Source: Hephaestia caeni (GTDB lineage: Bacteria; Pseudomonadota; Alphaproteobacteria; Sphingomonadales; Sphingomonadaceae). From it: a stretch of DNA of 64,000 bases. Shown one piece after another: positions 35,673 to 46,604 of the stretch; the stretch's first letter is position 1, and the number at the start of each line of letters is the position of its first letter. A program made the position numbers and the translations under genes. The DNA lies in the NCBI RefSeq assembly GCF_003550065.1, contig NZ_QXDC01000002.1, positions 1,236,260 to 1,300,259 of the forward strand. The letters run 5' to 3'. Below the pieces are notes generated by a model. It was given only the letters and a program-made list of their open reading frames with translations, did no database searches and was not told where the DNA came from.

Positions 35673-36671
35673 ATGGCCATGCTGCTCGCCCCCCTTGTGC
35701 TCGCCGCCGCGACACCTCAATTGACCGAAACGGTCGTGCTGCCGGAGCCCTTCCAGGGTTTCGACTTCTACGTGCCCGACATCGCCTATGCGCGGCCGAT
35801 CGATCCTACCCAGATCGAGCTGGTCGAGGTGCCGCCCGCCGTCCCGCCCGAATTCAGCGCGATGCTCGATTCCGCGATCGCCGGCGGCAATGACGGCGAG
35901 ATCGACACGGTCGTCAAATATGCCGGCCGGCGCGCGCCGTGGGCGCAGGATGCGATGAAGAAGCGCGTCAATGCCTGGCGCACCGATCGCCGCTTGCGGC
36001 ACGAGGCGATGGTCGAAGCCGCCGGCGTCTTCGAGTTGTGGAAAGGCAAGGCAACGGTCGGCGGCTGGCTGACCACGGGCAACACCGACAATATCGGGCT
36101 GAGCGCGGTCGTCGATGTCACGCGCGAAGGGCTGCAATGGCGCCACAAGGTGCGGTTGCAGGCGGATTTCCAACGCAGCAACGACATCACCACGCGCGAA
36201 CATTATCTCGCGTCGTACGAGCCCAACTACAAAATCGACGACCGTTCCTATGTCTACGGCGCGCTTCAATACGAGGGCGACCACTTCCTGGGCTATGACA
36301 ACCGCTATTCGGCGTCGGTAGGTGCAGGCTACAGCGTGCTAACCGGCCCCGTAACCAAGCTCAGCCTCGAACTCGGCCCGGCCTATCGCGCCACCGAATT
36401 CACCGACGGCACCAACGAGCGCAGCCTCGCCGGCCGCGGATCGCTCGATTTTGCGTGGCAGTTCACCCACGCCATCTCGCTGACGCAGAACGCGTCGATC
36501 TACTGGCAGAGCTACAACAGCACGGTGAGCGGCACGACCGCGCTCAACGCCAAGCTATTCGGCCCGCTTTCGGCGCAGCTTTCGTACAATGTCCAATATG
36601 AAAGCGAGCCGCCGACGGGCAACGTCACCACCGACACCACCAGCCGCGCGTCGATCATCTACGCGTTCTAG
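35673..36671 (+). CDS. DUF481 outer-membrane beta-barrel protein (YdiY-like)
   Basis: 332 residues. A hydrophobic N-terminus (MLLAPLVLAAATP) serves as signal. The region to about 125 is an extra domain. From about 125 on are alternating amphipathic strands: GWLTTGNTDNIGLSAVVDV, YLASYEPNYKIDDRSYVYG, TGPVTKLSLELGPAYRATEF. It ends in ASIIYAF with terminal Phe, as in outer-membrane barrels. DUF481 proteins are called salt-induced outer membrane proteins; role unknown. GTCTGACT occurs twice in its 85-bp upstream gap. Confidence 0.87.
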   Translation: MAMLLAPLVLAAATPQLTETVVLPEPFQGFDFYVPDIAYARPIDPTQIELVEVPPAVPPEFSAMLDSAIAGGNDGEIDTVVKYAGRRAPWAQDAMKKRVNAWRTDRRLRHEAMVEAAGVFELWKGKATVGGWLTTGNTDNIGLSAVVDVTREGLQWRHKVRLQADFQRSNDITTREHYLASYEPNYKIDDRSYVYGALQYEGDHFLGYDNRYSASVGAGYSVLTGPVTKLSLELGPAYRATEFTDGTNERSLAGRGSLDFAWQFTHAISLTQNASIYWQSYNSTVSGTTALNAKLFGPLSAQLSYNVQYESEPPTGNVTTDTTSRASIIYAF

Positions 36672-36770
36672 ATTCGTTGCATGAGGCCGGCACCGGCCCG
36701 CTCTCAAACCACCATCAAAAAAACCGTGACGGTTTCATTCGCAACCGATTTGGCGCTACACGCTCGGCGG

Positions 36771-37979
36771 ATGGAGAGGCTCTCGACAATCGAACGCGAT
36801 GCGATCGCGCGCACCGCCGCCGCGCCGATGCTCGAGCGCGTGCAAGCCTGGGCCGCGATCAACAGCGGCACCGCCAATCTCGACGGGCTGGCGCGGATCG
36901 CCGCGACGCTCGCCGACGCCTTCTCGGTGCTGCCGGGAACACTCCGGCTGGTCGACCCCGAACCGGTCGAGGCGGTATCGGCCGCAGGCGCCGTCAGCGC
37001 GCAGCCGCACGGCCACCATCTGCACCTCGCGGTACGCCCCGACGCCCCGGTGCAGATGCTCTTCACCGGCCATATGGATACCGTCTATCCGGCCGATCAT
37101 CCGTTCCAGGATCAGCGCTTTCTCGATGCGAACACGCTCAACGGCCCGGGCGTCGCCGATATGAAGGGCGGGCTCGCGCTGTTGCTCGCCGCGCTGGAGG
37201 CGGTTGAGACGACACCGCTTGCCGAACGCATCGGCTATGAGGTCGTGATCAACTCGGACGAGGAAACGGGCTCTTTCTCCTCCGCCGCGCTGCTCGCGCA
37301 GGCCGCGCGCGGCAAGGTGGCGGCGCTGACGTACGAACCCGCATTGCCCGACGGCACGCTTGCCGGCGCGCGGGGCGGCACGGGCAATTTCTCGATCGTC
37401 ATCCACGGCAGAAGCGCCCATGCCGGGCGCAATCCCGATGACGGGCGCAACGCAATCGTCGCCGCGGCCGAGATCGCGGTGCGGCTCGCGGCGGAACGAC
37501 GCCCGACGCTCGCGGTCAACCCCGCGCGAATCGAGGGCGGCGGCCCCAACAATGTCGTGCCCGATCTCGCCGTGCTGCGCGTCAACTTCCGCCCCAAGGC
37601 CGCCGACGAGATTGCGCGCGCGCGCACCGCGATCGACGCGGCGGTCGCCGATGTGGCGGCGAAACACGACGTGCGCATTGATGTGCACGGCAGCTTCAAT
37701 CGTCCGCCCAAGCCGATCGATGCCGGCGCCGCGCGCCTGTTCGATCTCGTGAAGCGCAGCGGCACCGACCTTGGCCTCGACATCGGCTGGCGCGATACCG
37801 GCGGGGTGTGTGACGGCAACAACATCGCCGCCGCCGGCGTACCGGTGGTCGATACGATGGGCGCACGCGGCGGCGCGATCCATTCACCGGACGAATTCTT
37901 GCTGGTCGACAGCCTCGCCGAGCGCGCGGCGCTGTCGGCAGTCACGATCCTCAGGATCGCAGCAAAGGGGGTTCAATGA
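36771..37979 (+). CDS. M20 family metallohydrolase in the astA-astB operon (candidate succinylglutamate desuccinylase)
   Basis: 402 residues from this ATG; an earlier ATG at 36681 is in frame but gives atypical residues. Two-zinc M20 signature: FTGHMDTVYP (His, Asp), GVADMKGG (bridging Asp), NSDEETGS (catalytic Glu pair), YEPALPDG (Glu) and AIHSPDEF (His). The dimerisation lid starts at GRSAHAGRNPDDGRNA. It is close to CPG2-like carboxypeptidases that act on N-acylglutamates. The stop overlaps the astA ATG (ATGA). No M14-type astE is seen, so this enzyme may perform the last step, N-succinylglutamate to glutamate plus succinate; this is inference from context. Confidence 0.87.
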   Translation: MERLSTIERDAIARTAAAPMLERVQAWAAINSGTANLDGLARIAATLADAFSVLPGTLRLVDPEPVEAVSAAGAVSAQPHGHHLHLAVRPDAPVQMLFTGHMDTVYPADHPFQDQRFLDANTLNGPGVADMKGGLALLLAALEAVETTPLAERIGYEVVINSDEETGSFSSAALLAQAARGKVAALTYEPALPDGTLAGARGGTGNFSIVIHGRSAHAGRNPDDGRNAIVAAAEIAVRLAAERRPTLAVNPARIEGGGPNNVVPDLAVLRVNFRPKAADEIARARTAIDAAVADVAAKHDVRIDVHGSFNRPPKPIDAGAARLFDLVKRSGTDLGLDIGWRDTGGVCDGNNIAAAGVPVVDTMGARGGAIHSPDEFLLVDSLAERAALSAVTILRIAAKGVQ

Positions 37980-38992
37980 GCTTTCGTATCCGCGCGGCGC
38001 GCGACGAGGATCTGCAACCGCTTTACGAAATGGCGAAGCTGACCGGGGGCGGCTTCACCAACCTGCCCCCCGACAAGCACGCGCTGGAGGCGAAACTCGA
38101 TCGCAGCCGGGCGAGCTTTGCGCGTGAAGAAGACACGCTGGGCGACGACCTGTTCGTGCTCATCCTCGAAAACGTCGCGACCGGCGAAGTGCGCGGCACC
38201 TGCCAGATGTTCACCCGCGTTGGGCAGACCTGGCCGTTCTATTCGTATCGCATCGGCACGCTGACCCAGCATTCGGCCGAACTCGACCGCACGTTCCGCG
38301 CCGACATGCTGTCGCTGTCGACCGATCTGGAAGGGTCGAGCGAGGTCGGCGGGCTGTTCCTCCATCCCGGCGAGCGCGCCGGCGGGCTCGGGATGCTGCT
38401 CGCGCGCAGCCGCTATCTGTTCATCGCGATGCACCGCGCGCGCTTCGCCGACCATATCCTCGCCGAATTGCGCGGGATCATCGACGAGGCCGGCGGATCG
38501 CCGTTCTGGGACGGGCTGGCGGGCCGGTTCTTCGGGATGAATTTCCAGGATGCCGATCAGTTCAACGCCATCCACGGCAACCAGTTCATCGCCGATCTGA
38601 TGCCCAAGCACCCGATCTATATCGCGATGCTCACCGATACCGCGCGCGCGGCGATCGGGCTACCGCACCCGTCGGGCCGCGCGGCGATGCGGATGCTCGA
38701 GAACGAAGGCTTCGGTTTCGACAATTATATCGACATTTTCGACGGCGGCCCGACGATGACGGCGCGCACCGATCGGGTGAAAGCGGTTCGCGAGGCGCGC
38801 ACCGCCGCCGTGCTCACCTGCGACAAGGATGGCGGCAATCAGGCGCTGGTGGCGACCGGGCGGCTTGCCGATTTCCGCTGCGCCTATGGCGTCGTGCGCG
38901 AGCAGGAGCGCGATCATGTGGTGCTCGATCCCGGTTGCGCGCAGGCGCTTGGCGTGCGCGAGGACGATCAAGTCTGTTACGCGGGGCGCTGA
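37976..38992 (+). CDS. astA: arginine N-succinyltransferase
   Basis: 338 residues. It transfers succinyl from succinyl-CoA to the alpha-amino group of arginine, the first step of the AST pathway. FRIRAARDEDLQPLYEMAKLTGGGFTNLP (shown here as FRIRAARDEDLQPL, GGGFTNLP) is the diagnostic start, followed by the ELRGIIDEAGGSPFWDGLAGRFF region (about 163-185) and NGNQFIADLMPKHPIY-like HGNQFIADLMPKHPIY. Coupled on both sides: ATGA with the M20 gene and TGATG with astB. Confidence 0.95.
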   Translation: MSFRIRAARDEDLQPLYEMAKLTGGGFTNLPPDKHALEAKLDRSRASFAREEDTLGDDLFVLILENVATGEVRGTCQMFTRVGQTWPFYSYRIGTLTQHSAELDRTFRADMLSLSTDLEGSSEVGGLFLHPGERAGGLGMLLARSRYLFIAMHRARFADHILAELRGIIDEAGGSPFWDGLAGRFFGMNFQDADQFNAIHGNQFIADLMPKHPIYIAMLTDTARAAIGLPHPSGRAAMRMLENEGFGFDNYIDIFDGGPTMTARTDRVKAVREARTAAVLTCDKDGGNQALVATGRLADFRCAYGVVREQERDHVVLDPGCAQALGVREDDQVCYAGR

Positions 38993-40245
38993 TGCTCACC
39001 GAGATCAACTTCGACGGCATCATCGGTCCGAGCCACAATTACGCCGGGTTGAGCCCGGGCAATCTCGCCGCGACGAACAATGCCGGCAAGGTTTCGCATC
39101 CGCGCGCGGCGGCGTTGCAAGGGATCGCCAAGATGCGCGCCAATCTCGCGCTCGGGCTGCGACAGGCGGCGTTCTTGCCGCTCCCCCGTCCGAACCGTCG
39201 CTGGCTCGATGCCCTCGCGACCGATTATGCGCGCGCCGCGCCGCATCTGCGCGCGCAGGCGCTGTCGGCCTCGGCGATGTGGGCCGCCAATGCCGCCACC
39301 GTCTCGCCCGCGCCCGACACCGCCGACGGCCGCTGCCACCTGACCGTCGCCAATCTGGTGACGATGCCGCACCGCAGCCACGAATGGCCGGACACGCTGG
39401 CGCAACTCCGCCTCGCCTTTGCCGATCCGGCATTCGTGGTCCACGGCCCCGTGTCGCCTCCGTTCGGCGACGAAGGGGCTGCCAACCACATGCGGCTCGC
39501 GCCGCGCCACGATGCGCCGGGGGTGGAGGTGTTCGTCTACGGCGTTTCGGGCGGCGCCTTCCCTGCCCGCCAGCACCGCGAGGCGAGCGAGGCGATCGCG
39601 CGCCGCCACGGCACCGATCCCGCGCGGACGCTGTTCGCGCAGCAATCGGCGGAAGCGATCGCGGCGGGCGCGTTCCACAACGATGTCGTCGCGGTCGCCA
39701 ACGAACGCGTGCTGTTCGCGCACGAACAGGCTTTCGCGGACAAGGAGCGGCTCTACGATGAGCTGCGCGCGGCGATACCCGAGATCGAGATCGTCGAGGT
39801 GCCGACCGCGCGTGTCAGCCTTGCCGATGCCGTCTCCTCGTATCTTTTCAACGCGCAACTCGTCACCCTGCCCGCCGGCGAGCAGGCGCTGGTGCTGCCC
39901 GAAGAAGCGCACGCCAACACCGCGGTCTGGCGTTGGCTGGAGGATCATGTCGCGGGTAACGGCCCGATCCGGCGGCTGGAGGTCGTCGACGTGCGCGAAT
40001 CGATGGCGAACGGCGGCGGCCCCGCCTGCCTGCGGCTGCGCGTGGTCGCCGATCCCGCGACGATCGATCCGCGCTTCCTGATGACCCCCGCGATGCTCGA
40101 CGAAATCGCGGGCGTGGTCGACGCCGAATGGCCCGAGACGATCGATCCGCGCGAGATCGGCGATCCGGGGTTGATCAGGCGTATCGAGCACGCCCGCCGA
40201 TCGCTTGCCGAAGCGCTCGATATCGTCGGGTTACTTGACAGTTAA
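38992..40245 (+). CDS. astB: N-succinylarginine dihydrolase
   Basis: 417 residues. It cleaves succinylarginine to succinylornithine, CO2 and 2 NH3 (pentein fold). The start NFDGIIGPSHNYAGLSPGN (about 6-24) is diagnostic. Catalytic residues are visible in EGAANHMRLA-like DEGAANHMRLAPRH (His), FHNDVVAVANE (His-Asn-Asp) and the Cys near the end in GGGPACLRLRVV. Last gene of M20-astA-astB. Together with astD at 18.8 kb, three of five classical steps are in the window; astC is not seen. Confidence 0.95.
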   Translation: MLTEINFDGIIGPSHNYAGLSPGNLAATNNAGKVSHPRAAALQGIAKMRANLALGLRQAAFLPLPRPNRRWLDALATDYARAAPHLRAQALSASAMWAANAATVSPAPDTADGRCHLTVANLVTMPHRSHEWPDTLAQLRLAFADPAFVVHGPVSPPFGDEGAANHMRLAPRHDAPGVEVFVYGVSGGAFPARQHREASEAIARRHGTDPARTLFAQQSAEAIAAGAFHNDVVAVANERVLFAHEQAFADKERLYDELRAAIPEIEIVEVPTARVSLADAVSSYLFNAQLVTLPAGEQALVLPEEAHANTAVWRWLEDHVAGNGPIRRLEVVDVRESMANGGGPACLRLRVVADPATIDPRFLMTPAMLDEIAGVVDAEWPETIDPREIGDPGLIRRIEHARRSLAEALDIVGLLDS

Positions 40246-40311
40246 CCACGCCTGTTAACGCGAACCGCCCGGTTTTCGCGACTGGCCCGGCGCTTGCGTA
40301 ACGCTTTGCCG

Positions 40312-40530
40312 ATGCTGCGCAAGATCGCCCGCCTGTTCGTCATCAAGACCAAGTTCGAAGCGTTCCTGGTGATCTACGGCCTCGGGCTCGGCGCGGTCGA
40401 GCGCGGGGTCCATTACATGCACCAATATCCGGGGTTCGGCGGCAAACTGCTGTTCGCCGTCTGCCCCATCGCCGTGTTCATGGCGGGCGCGCGCATCCTT
40501 GAATCGGTCGAGCGCAACCCCGGAGATTGA
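40312..40530 (+). CDS. small inner-membrane protein
   Basis: 72 residues from the ATG; a TTG six codons upstream is also possible. One clear hydrophobic segment FLVIYGLGLGAVERG and another FGGKLLFAVCPIAVFMAGARIL, so probably two membrane helices with a basic N-terminus (LRKIARLFVIKTKFE). No family is recognised with certainty. It lies between astB and the convergent gdhA. Confidence 0.72.
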   Translation: MLRKIARLFVIKTKFEAFLVIYGLGLGAVERGVHYMHQYPGFGGKLLFAVCPIAVFMAGARILESVERNPGD

Positions 40531-40543
40531 GTCTGGGTCGACC

Positions 40544-42019
<1,476 letters not shown>

Positions 42020-42035
42020 TTATCGCCCGTGGGCA

Positions 42036-42051
42036 TGTGAATACGTATGTG
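42036..42051. promoter_or_regulatory. probable LacI-family operator upstream of the TonB receptor
   Basis: TGTGAATACGTATGTG contains the palindromic core ATACGTAT with a central CG, the normal form of a LacI-family site. The 12-mer TGAATACGTATG (42038-42049) recurs exactly at 47725-47736 upstream of the amylase gene, beside the lacI-type gene. It lies 107 bp before the receptor ATG, in the gap shared with gdhA. Confidence 0.72.
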
Positions 42052-42155
42052 CCTTCCTTCCCTGTACTGCCGATGCGGGACTAATCGATCCTCCTGTTCG
42101 ACCGTGCCCCAAGGCTCGGCGAGGGCGCGAGATTGCGCGAAATGGGGAGGCATCA

Positions 42156-44990
42156 ATGATTTTTCGCACCACCACCGGTCATTCGGCCCGCACGCGGTTC
42201 GCGCTGAGCGCCAGCCTGCTCGCGCTTGGCGGCGCCATCGGCGTCATGCTGCCGGCGACCGCCTTCGCGCAGGAAACGCCCGCGACCGCACCCGATACCG
42301 GGCAGGACGACAGCGGTGACGGCGGAATCGTCGTCACCGGCATCCGCGCCTCGCTCGCCTCGTCGGCCGCGATCAAGCGCCGCTCGACCCTGATCGTCGA
42401 CTCGGTGTCGGCTGAGGATGTGGGCAAATTACCTGACGTTTCGATCGCCGATTCGCTGGCGCGGTTGCCCGGCGTCACCGCGCAGCGCCTCGAAGGCCGC
42501 GACCAGCGCCTGTCGATCCGCGGGCTCGGCCCCGATTTCTCGACCACGCTGCTCAACGGCCGCGAGCAGGTGACCGTCGGCGACAATCGCGGCGTCGAAT
42601 ACGATCAATATCCGTCCGAATTCTTCAAGAACGTCAACGTCTACAAATCGGCCGATGCGTCGCTGATCGCGGCGGGCATCTCGGGCACGGTCGACCTCAG
42701 GATGCTACGCCCGCTCGAACGCGGCGAGCGTGTTATCGCGCTGAGCGCGCGCGGCCAGATGAACGGGATCGATAACCTCAACCCCGATTCGTCACGTTAC
42801 GGCTATCGCGCCTCGGCGACCTATGTCGACCAGTTCGCGGGCGACACGCTGGGCATCGCGCTGGGCATATCGGCGGCGCAGACCCCGTCGCAGGACGAGC
42901 GTTACAACACGTGGGGCTATTCGGGCAGCGGCACCGCCGACGACCCTTATGTGCTCGGCGGCGCCAAACCCTATGTCCAGTCGAACATGCTCAAGCGCTA
43001 CGGCGCGGTCGCCACGATCGAGTGGCAACCGTCGGACAGCTTTCATTCGACCTTCGACGCGCTCTATTCGCATTTCGAGGAAGCGCAGCACCTGCGCGGG
43101 ATCGAATTTCCGCTCGGCTTCTCCGATCCGACCAAGAGCAACATCGTCGTCGACAACGGCTTCGCGACCGCGACGACGTTCGACAATGTCTACGCGATCC
43201 AGCGCAACGACTATAACAAGCGCAAAGCCGAGAATTTCTCGCTCGGCTGGAACAACGACCTCGCGTTGACCGATACGATCCGCCTCAACGTCGATGCGAG
43301 TTGGAGCCATGCCAAGCGCACCGACTTCCTGCTCGAGACGCAGACCGGCAGCGGGTTCATGAAGAGCGGCCCCGGCGACACGGTAACGGTGACGCAGAAG
43401 GGCAACGGCACCTACACGATCGTGCCGACGCTCGATTACACCGATACCGGCATCTTCACGCTCACCGACCCGCAAGGCTGGGGCAATAACGGCACGCAGC
43501 AGGTGGTGCAGGCGGGCTTCCTCAACCGGCCGAGCTTCAAGGACGACCTGAAGTCGCTGCGCGCGAGCCTCAACGGCGAGTTCGCGGGCAGCGTGGTGAG
43601 CGGCTGGGAAGTCGGCGCCAATTTCAGTCGACGCAAGAAGACCAGCGCCTATGCCTCCTATTTCCTCTGCCCGACCGGCGCCGGCGAGAATTGCACGGTC
43701 GCAAGCGGGACGCCGACCAGCGCGCCGGTGCCCAGCGAAGCGCTGCTCGGCGAGAATATCCCGCTCGATTATCTGGGCATCCCGAAGATGCTCACCTGGG
43801 ATCCGCTCTATATCTACAACAACGCGTTCGATCGCGCGTTCGACAACCGCCCCTCGTCGCTGGTGCGCGACAACACCGTCACCGAGAAGGTCTGGACCGG
43901 TTATGGCAAGCTGACGATCGACGGCGTCGTCGGCGGCAAGAACCTGAAGGGCGCGATCGGCGGCCAGGTGATCCACAGCGAGCAGCGTTCGGACGGCCAG
44001 ATCGCGAGCGTGCTCGACGGCGTCGTCACGATCGCGCCCGCCGACCAGACGGTGAGCTACACCAACTTCCTGCCGAGCGCGACAATGTCGCTCGAGCTGA
44101 TCCCGAACGGGTTCATCAAGCTCGGCGCGTCGCAGACGATGGTACGTCCGCGGCTCGACCAGGAACGCGTGACGCAGGACGTGGCGATCAACATCGCCAA
44201 CATCCAGGAGAACAACCACGACCCCGCGCTCAACCCGGTGTTCAGCTCGACGGGCGGCAACGTGGCGCTGCGCCCGTATCAATCGACCAACATCGACGTG
44301 TCGCTGGAGAAATATTTCCCGGCCGGCGGCTATGTCGCACTGACGGGCTATTTCAAGCATCTGACCGACTTCGTCGACCCGAACAACAAATACGCCTACG
44401 ACTTCTCGTCGCTGCTCGGGGCGCTGACACCCGCGCAGCAGGCGATCGTCACCCGGAACGGGTTGACCACCGGTGTGGTGAGTGCCCCGGCCAACACCGG
44501 GCGCGGCGAGATCCTCGGCATGGAAGCCACGCTCGACCTGCCGTTCCGGGCACTCACCAGCGCGCTCGACGGGTTCGGCGTTTTCGCGACCGGCAACTAC
44601 ACCTATTCGAGCATCAAGTTCGCCAACAACCCGATCGAGGCGATCACCTTGCCCGGGCTTTCCAAATGGACCGGCAGCGGCACCGTCTATTTCGAGAAAT
44701 GGGGCTTCGAGGCGCGCGCCAATTATCGCTACCGCTCGTCGTTCCTCGCCGAAGTGGCGGGCCTTTCGGCCAACCCGACGTATCGCACCGCGCGCGCCGA
44801 GGGCATTCTGGATGCGCAGATCGGCTACGAATTCCAGAGCGGCCCGCTCAAGGGGCTGTCGGTGCTCGCGCAGGGCAAGAACCTGACCGATCGGCCGTTC
44901 ATCACCTATCAGAACGGCGATAGCCGGCAGGTGATCGATTACCAGCGCTACGGCCGCGATTATTATATCGGCGTTTCGTATAAGTTCTGA
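42156..44990 (+). CDS. TonB-dependent outer-membrane receptor, probable maltodextrin/oligosaccharide uptake
   Basis: 944 residues. Signal peptide ending LPATAFAQ near residue 37. TonB box-like GIVVTGIRASLASS (about 52-65). Plug domain 70-180 with EDVGKLPDVSIADSLARLPG and SIRGLGPDFSTTLLNGRE. The rest is a 22-strand barrel ending in YGRDYYIGVSYKF with terminal Phe. No N-terminal STN domain, so probably not a transducer. The neighbouring halogenase-like gene, GH13/GH97 enzymes and the shared operator with the amylase point to alpha-glucan oligosaccharides as substrate (inference). Confidence 0.93.
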   Translation: MIFRTTTGHSARTRFALSASLLALGGAIGVMLPATAFAQETPATAPDTGQDDSGDGGIVVTGIRASLASSAAIKRRSTLIVDSVSAEDVGKLPDVSIADSLARLPGVTAQRLEGRDQRLSIRGLGPDFSTTLLNGREQVTVGDNRGVEYDQYPSEFFKNVNVYKSADASLIAAGISGTVDLRMLRPLERGERVIALSARGQMNGIDNLNPDSSRYGYRASATYVDQFAGDTLGIALGISAAQTPSQDERYNTWGYSGSGTADDPYVLGGAKPYVQSNMLKRYGAVATIEWQPSDSFHSTFDALYSHFEEAQHLRGIEFPLGFSDPTKSNIVVDNGFATATTFDNVYAIQRNDYNKRKAENFSLGWNNDLALTDTIRLNVDASWSHAKRTDFLLETQTGSGFMKSGPGDTVTVTQKGNGTYTIVPTLDYTDTGIFTLTDPQGWGNNGTQQVVQAGFLNRPSFKDDLKSLRASLNGEFAGSVVSGWEVGANFSRRKKTSAYASYFLCPTGAGENCTVASGTPTSAPVPSEALLGENIPLDYLGIPKMLTWDPLYIYNNAFDRAFDNRPSSLVRDNTVTEKVWTGYGKLTIDGVVGGKNLKGAIGGQVIHSEQRSDGQIASVLDGVVTIAPADQTVSYTNFLPSATMSLELIPNGFIKLGASQTMVRPRLDQERVTQDVAINIANIQENNHDPALNPVFSSTGGNVALRPYQSTNIDVSLEKYFPAGGYVALTGYFKHLTDFVDPNNKYAYDFSSLLGALTPAQQAIVTRNGLTTGVVSAPANTGRGEILGMEATLDLPFRALTSALDGFGVFATGNYTYSSIKFANNPIEAITLPGLSKWTGSGTVYFEKWGFEARANYRYRSSFLAEVAGLSANPTYRTARAEGILDAQIGYEFQSGPLKGLSVLAQGKNLTDRPFITYQNGDSRQVIDYQRYGRDYYIGVSYKF

Positions 44991-45074
44991 CGGCTCCCAC
45001 CTGACGCCGCTGCCTCGTTTCGGGGCGGCGGCGCCTTCGTTGGTGCGGGATGCGCGTTGGGATAGAGAACGGTG

Positions 45075-46586
45075 ATGGAGAAGCCCCCTTATACGATCGT
45101 GATCGCCGGCGGCGGCACAGCGGGGTGGATGACTGCGGCGGCGCTCGCGCGGTTCCTGGAGCGCGGCTATCGGATCCGGCTGGTCGAATCGGAGGCGATC
45201 GGCACCGTCGGCGTCGGTGAAGCGACGATTCCGCAATTGCGGCTCTATCTCGACGCGCTCGGGATCGACGAGGACCATTTCGTCCGCACGACGCACGGCA
45301 CCTTCAAGCTCGGGATCGAACTCGAAAACTGGCTCGGCGACGGGCATCGCTACATGCACGCGTTCGGCAATGTCGGGCGCGACGTGGGGCTGATCGCGTT
45401 CCAGCATTACTGGCTGCGCGCGCGGCAGATGGGCATTGCCGCCGGCCTCGATCGCTATGCGCTCAACGAGCTGGCGGCGCGCGCGGGGCGGATGCACCGC
45501 GGCGGCCCGATCACTGCGCCCGCCATCCCCTCGATGCCCTATGCCTTCCATTTCGACGCGAGCCTGTTCGCCGGGTTGCTGCGCTGCTTCGCCGAGGAGC
45601 GCCGTGTCGAGCGGACCGAGGGCCGGATCACCGAGGTGATGCGCGACGGCGACAGCGGCGACGTTGCGGCGATCCGGCTCGACTCGGGGGAGAGAATCGC
45701 GGGCGACCTGTTCATCGACTGCACCGGCTTTCGCGCGATGCTGATCGGCCAGACGCTCGGCATCGATTACGAGGACTGGACCCACTGGCTGCCGTGCGAC
45801 CGTGCGATCGCGGTTGCTACCGCGCCGCTGGCGGACCCGCCGCTTTTCACCCGCGCATCCGCACGAAAGGCCGGGTGGCAATGGCGGATCCCGCTCCAGC
45901 ATCGCACGGGCAACGGGCTGGTCTATTGCAGCAGCGCGATCTCCGACGACGACGCGGCGGACCTGCTGATGCACCATCTCGACGGTGCGGCGACGGGCGA
46001 TCCGCGCCTGCTGCGCTTCGCCGCCGGGCGGCGGCGCGAGGGATGGCACCGCAACGTGATCGCGATCGGGCTGTCGAGCGGGTTCCTCGAACCGCTCGAA
46101 TCGACCAGTATCCACCTGATCCAGTCGGCGATCTCACGCTTGCTCAAATTGCTGCCCGGCCATGCCAGCGGTGCCGCCGATCGCGCCGAATACAACCGCC
46201 AGACCGATTTCGAGATCGAGCGTATCCGCGATTTCCTGATCCTCCATTATCACGCCAATACCCGCCCCGAGCCGCTCTGGCAGGCGTGCCGCGCGATGAC
46301 GCTGCCCGACAGCCTTGGCGCCAAGATCGCGCTGTTCGCGGAAAACGGACAGATCGTGCGCGAGCATGAGGAATTGTTCACCGAGGTCGGCTGGTTGCAG
46401 GTGCTGATCGGCCAGGGGATCAGCCCCAAGGGCTATCACCCGCTCGCCGACCAGATCGGCGACGACGATCTGGCCGAGTTCATGGAGACGATCCCGCTGC
46501 TCTACGAGCGCGAAGTTGCGCAGATGCCGAGCCACGCCGATTTCATCGCGCGGCATTGTGCGGGAGCTATGGCTCGAAAGGGATAA
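45075..46586 (+). CDS. tryptophan-halogenase-family flavoprotein
   Basis: 503 residues from the ATG; a GTG codon precedes it directly. FAD-binding GGGTAGWMTAAALA (about 13-26), the HGTFKLGIELENW segment with the lysine matching the halogenase active-site Lys, the family motif WQWRIP (about 276), and PLESTSIHLIQ with the Glu equivalent. These genes often sit beside TonB receptors in sphingomonads, Caulobacter and Xanthomonas, where true halogenation has mostly not been shown. It lies 84 bp after the receptor, probably co-transcribed. Confidence 0.9.
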   Translation: MEKPPYTIVIAGGGTAGWMTAAALARFLERGYRIRLVESEAIGTVGVGEATIPQLRLYLDALGIDEDHFVRTTHGTFKLGIELENWLGDGHRYMHAFGNVGRDVGLIAFQHYWLRARQMGIAAGLDRYALNELAARAGRMHRGGPITAPAIPSMPYAFHFDASLFAGLLRCFAEERRVERTEGRITEVMRDGDSGDVAAIRLDSGERIAGDLFIDCTGFRAMLIGQTLGIDYEDWTHWLPCDRAIAVATAPLADPPLFTRASARKAGWQWRIPLQHRTGNGLVYCSSAISDDDAADLLMHHLDGAATGDPRLLRFAAGRRREGWHRNVIAIGLSSGFLEPLESTSIHLIQSAISRLLKLLPGHASGAADRAEYNRQTDFEIERIRDFLILHYHANTRPEPLWQACRAMTLPDSLGAKIALFAENGQIVREHEELFTEVGWLQVLIGQGISPKGYHPLADQIGDDDLAEFMETIPLLYEREVAQMPSHADFIARHCAGAMARKG

Positions 46587-46604
46587 GCGCCTTCGTCGCG
46601 GCGG

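Noticed and set aside
42792..46115. 1107-codon open frame on the minus strand
   Set aside because: Antisense to the TonB receptor and halogenase-like gene, both of which have complete family motifs; no domain is visible in the mirror frame.
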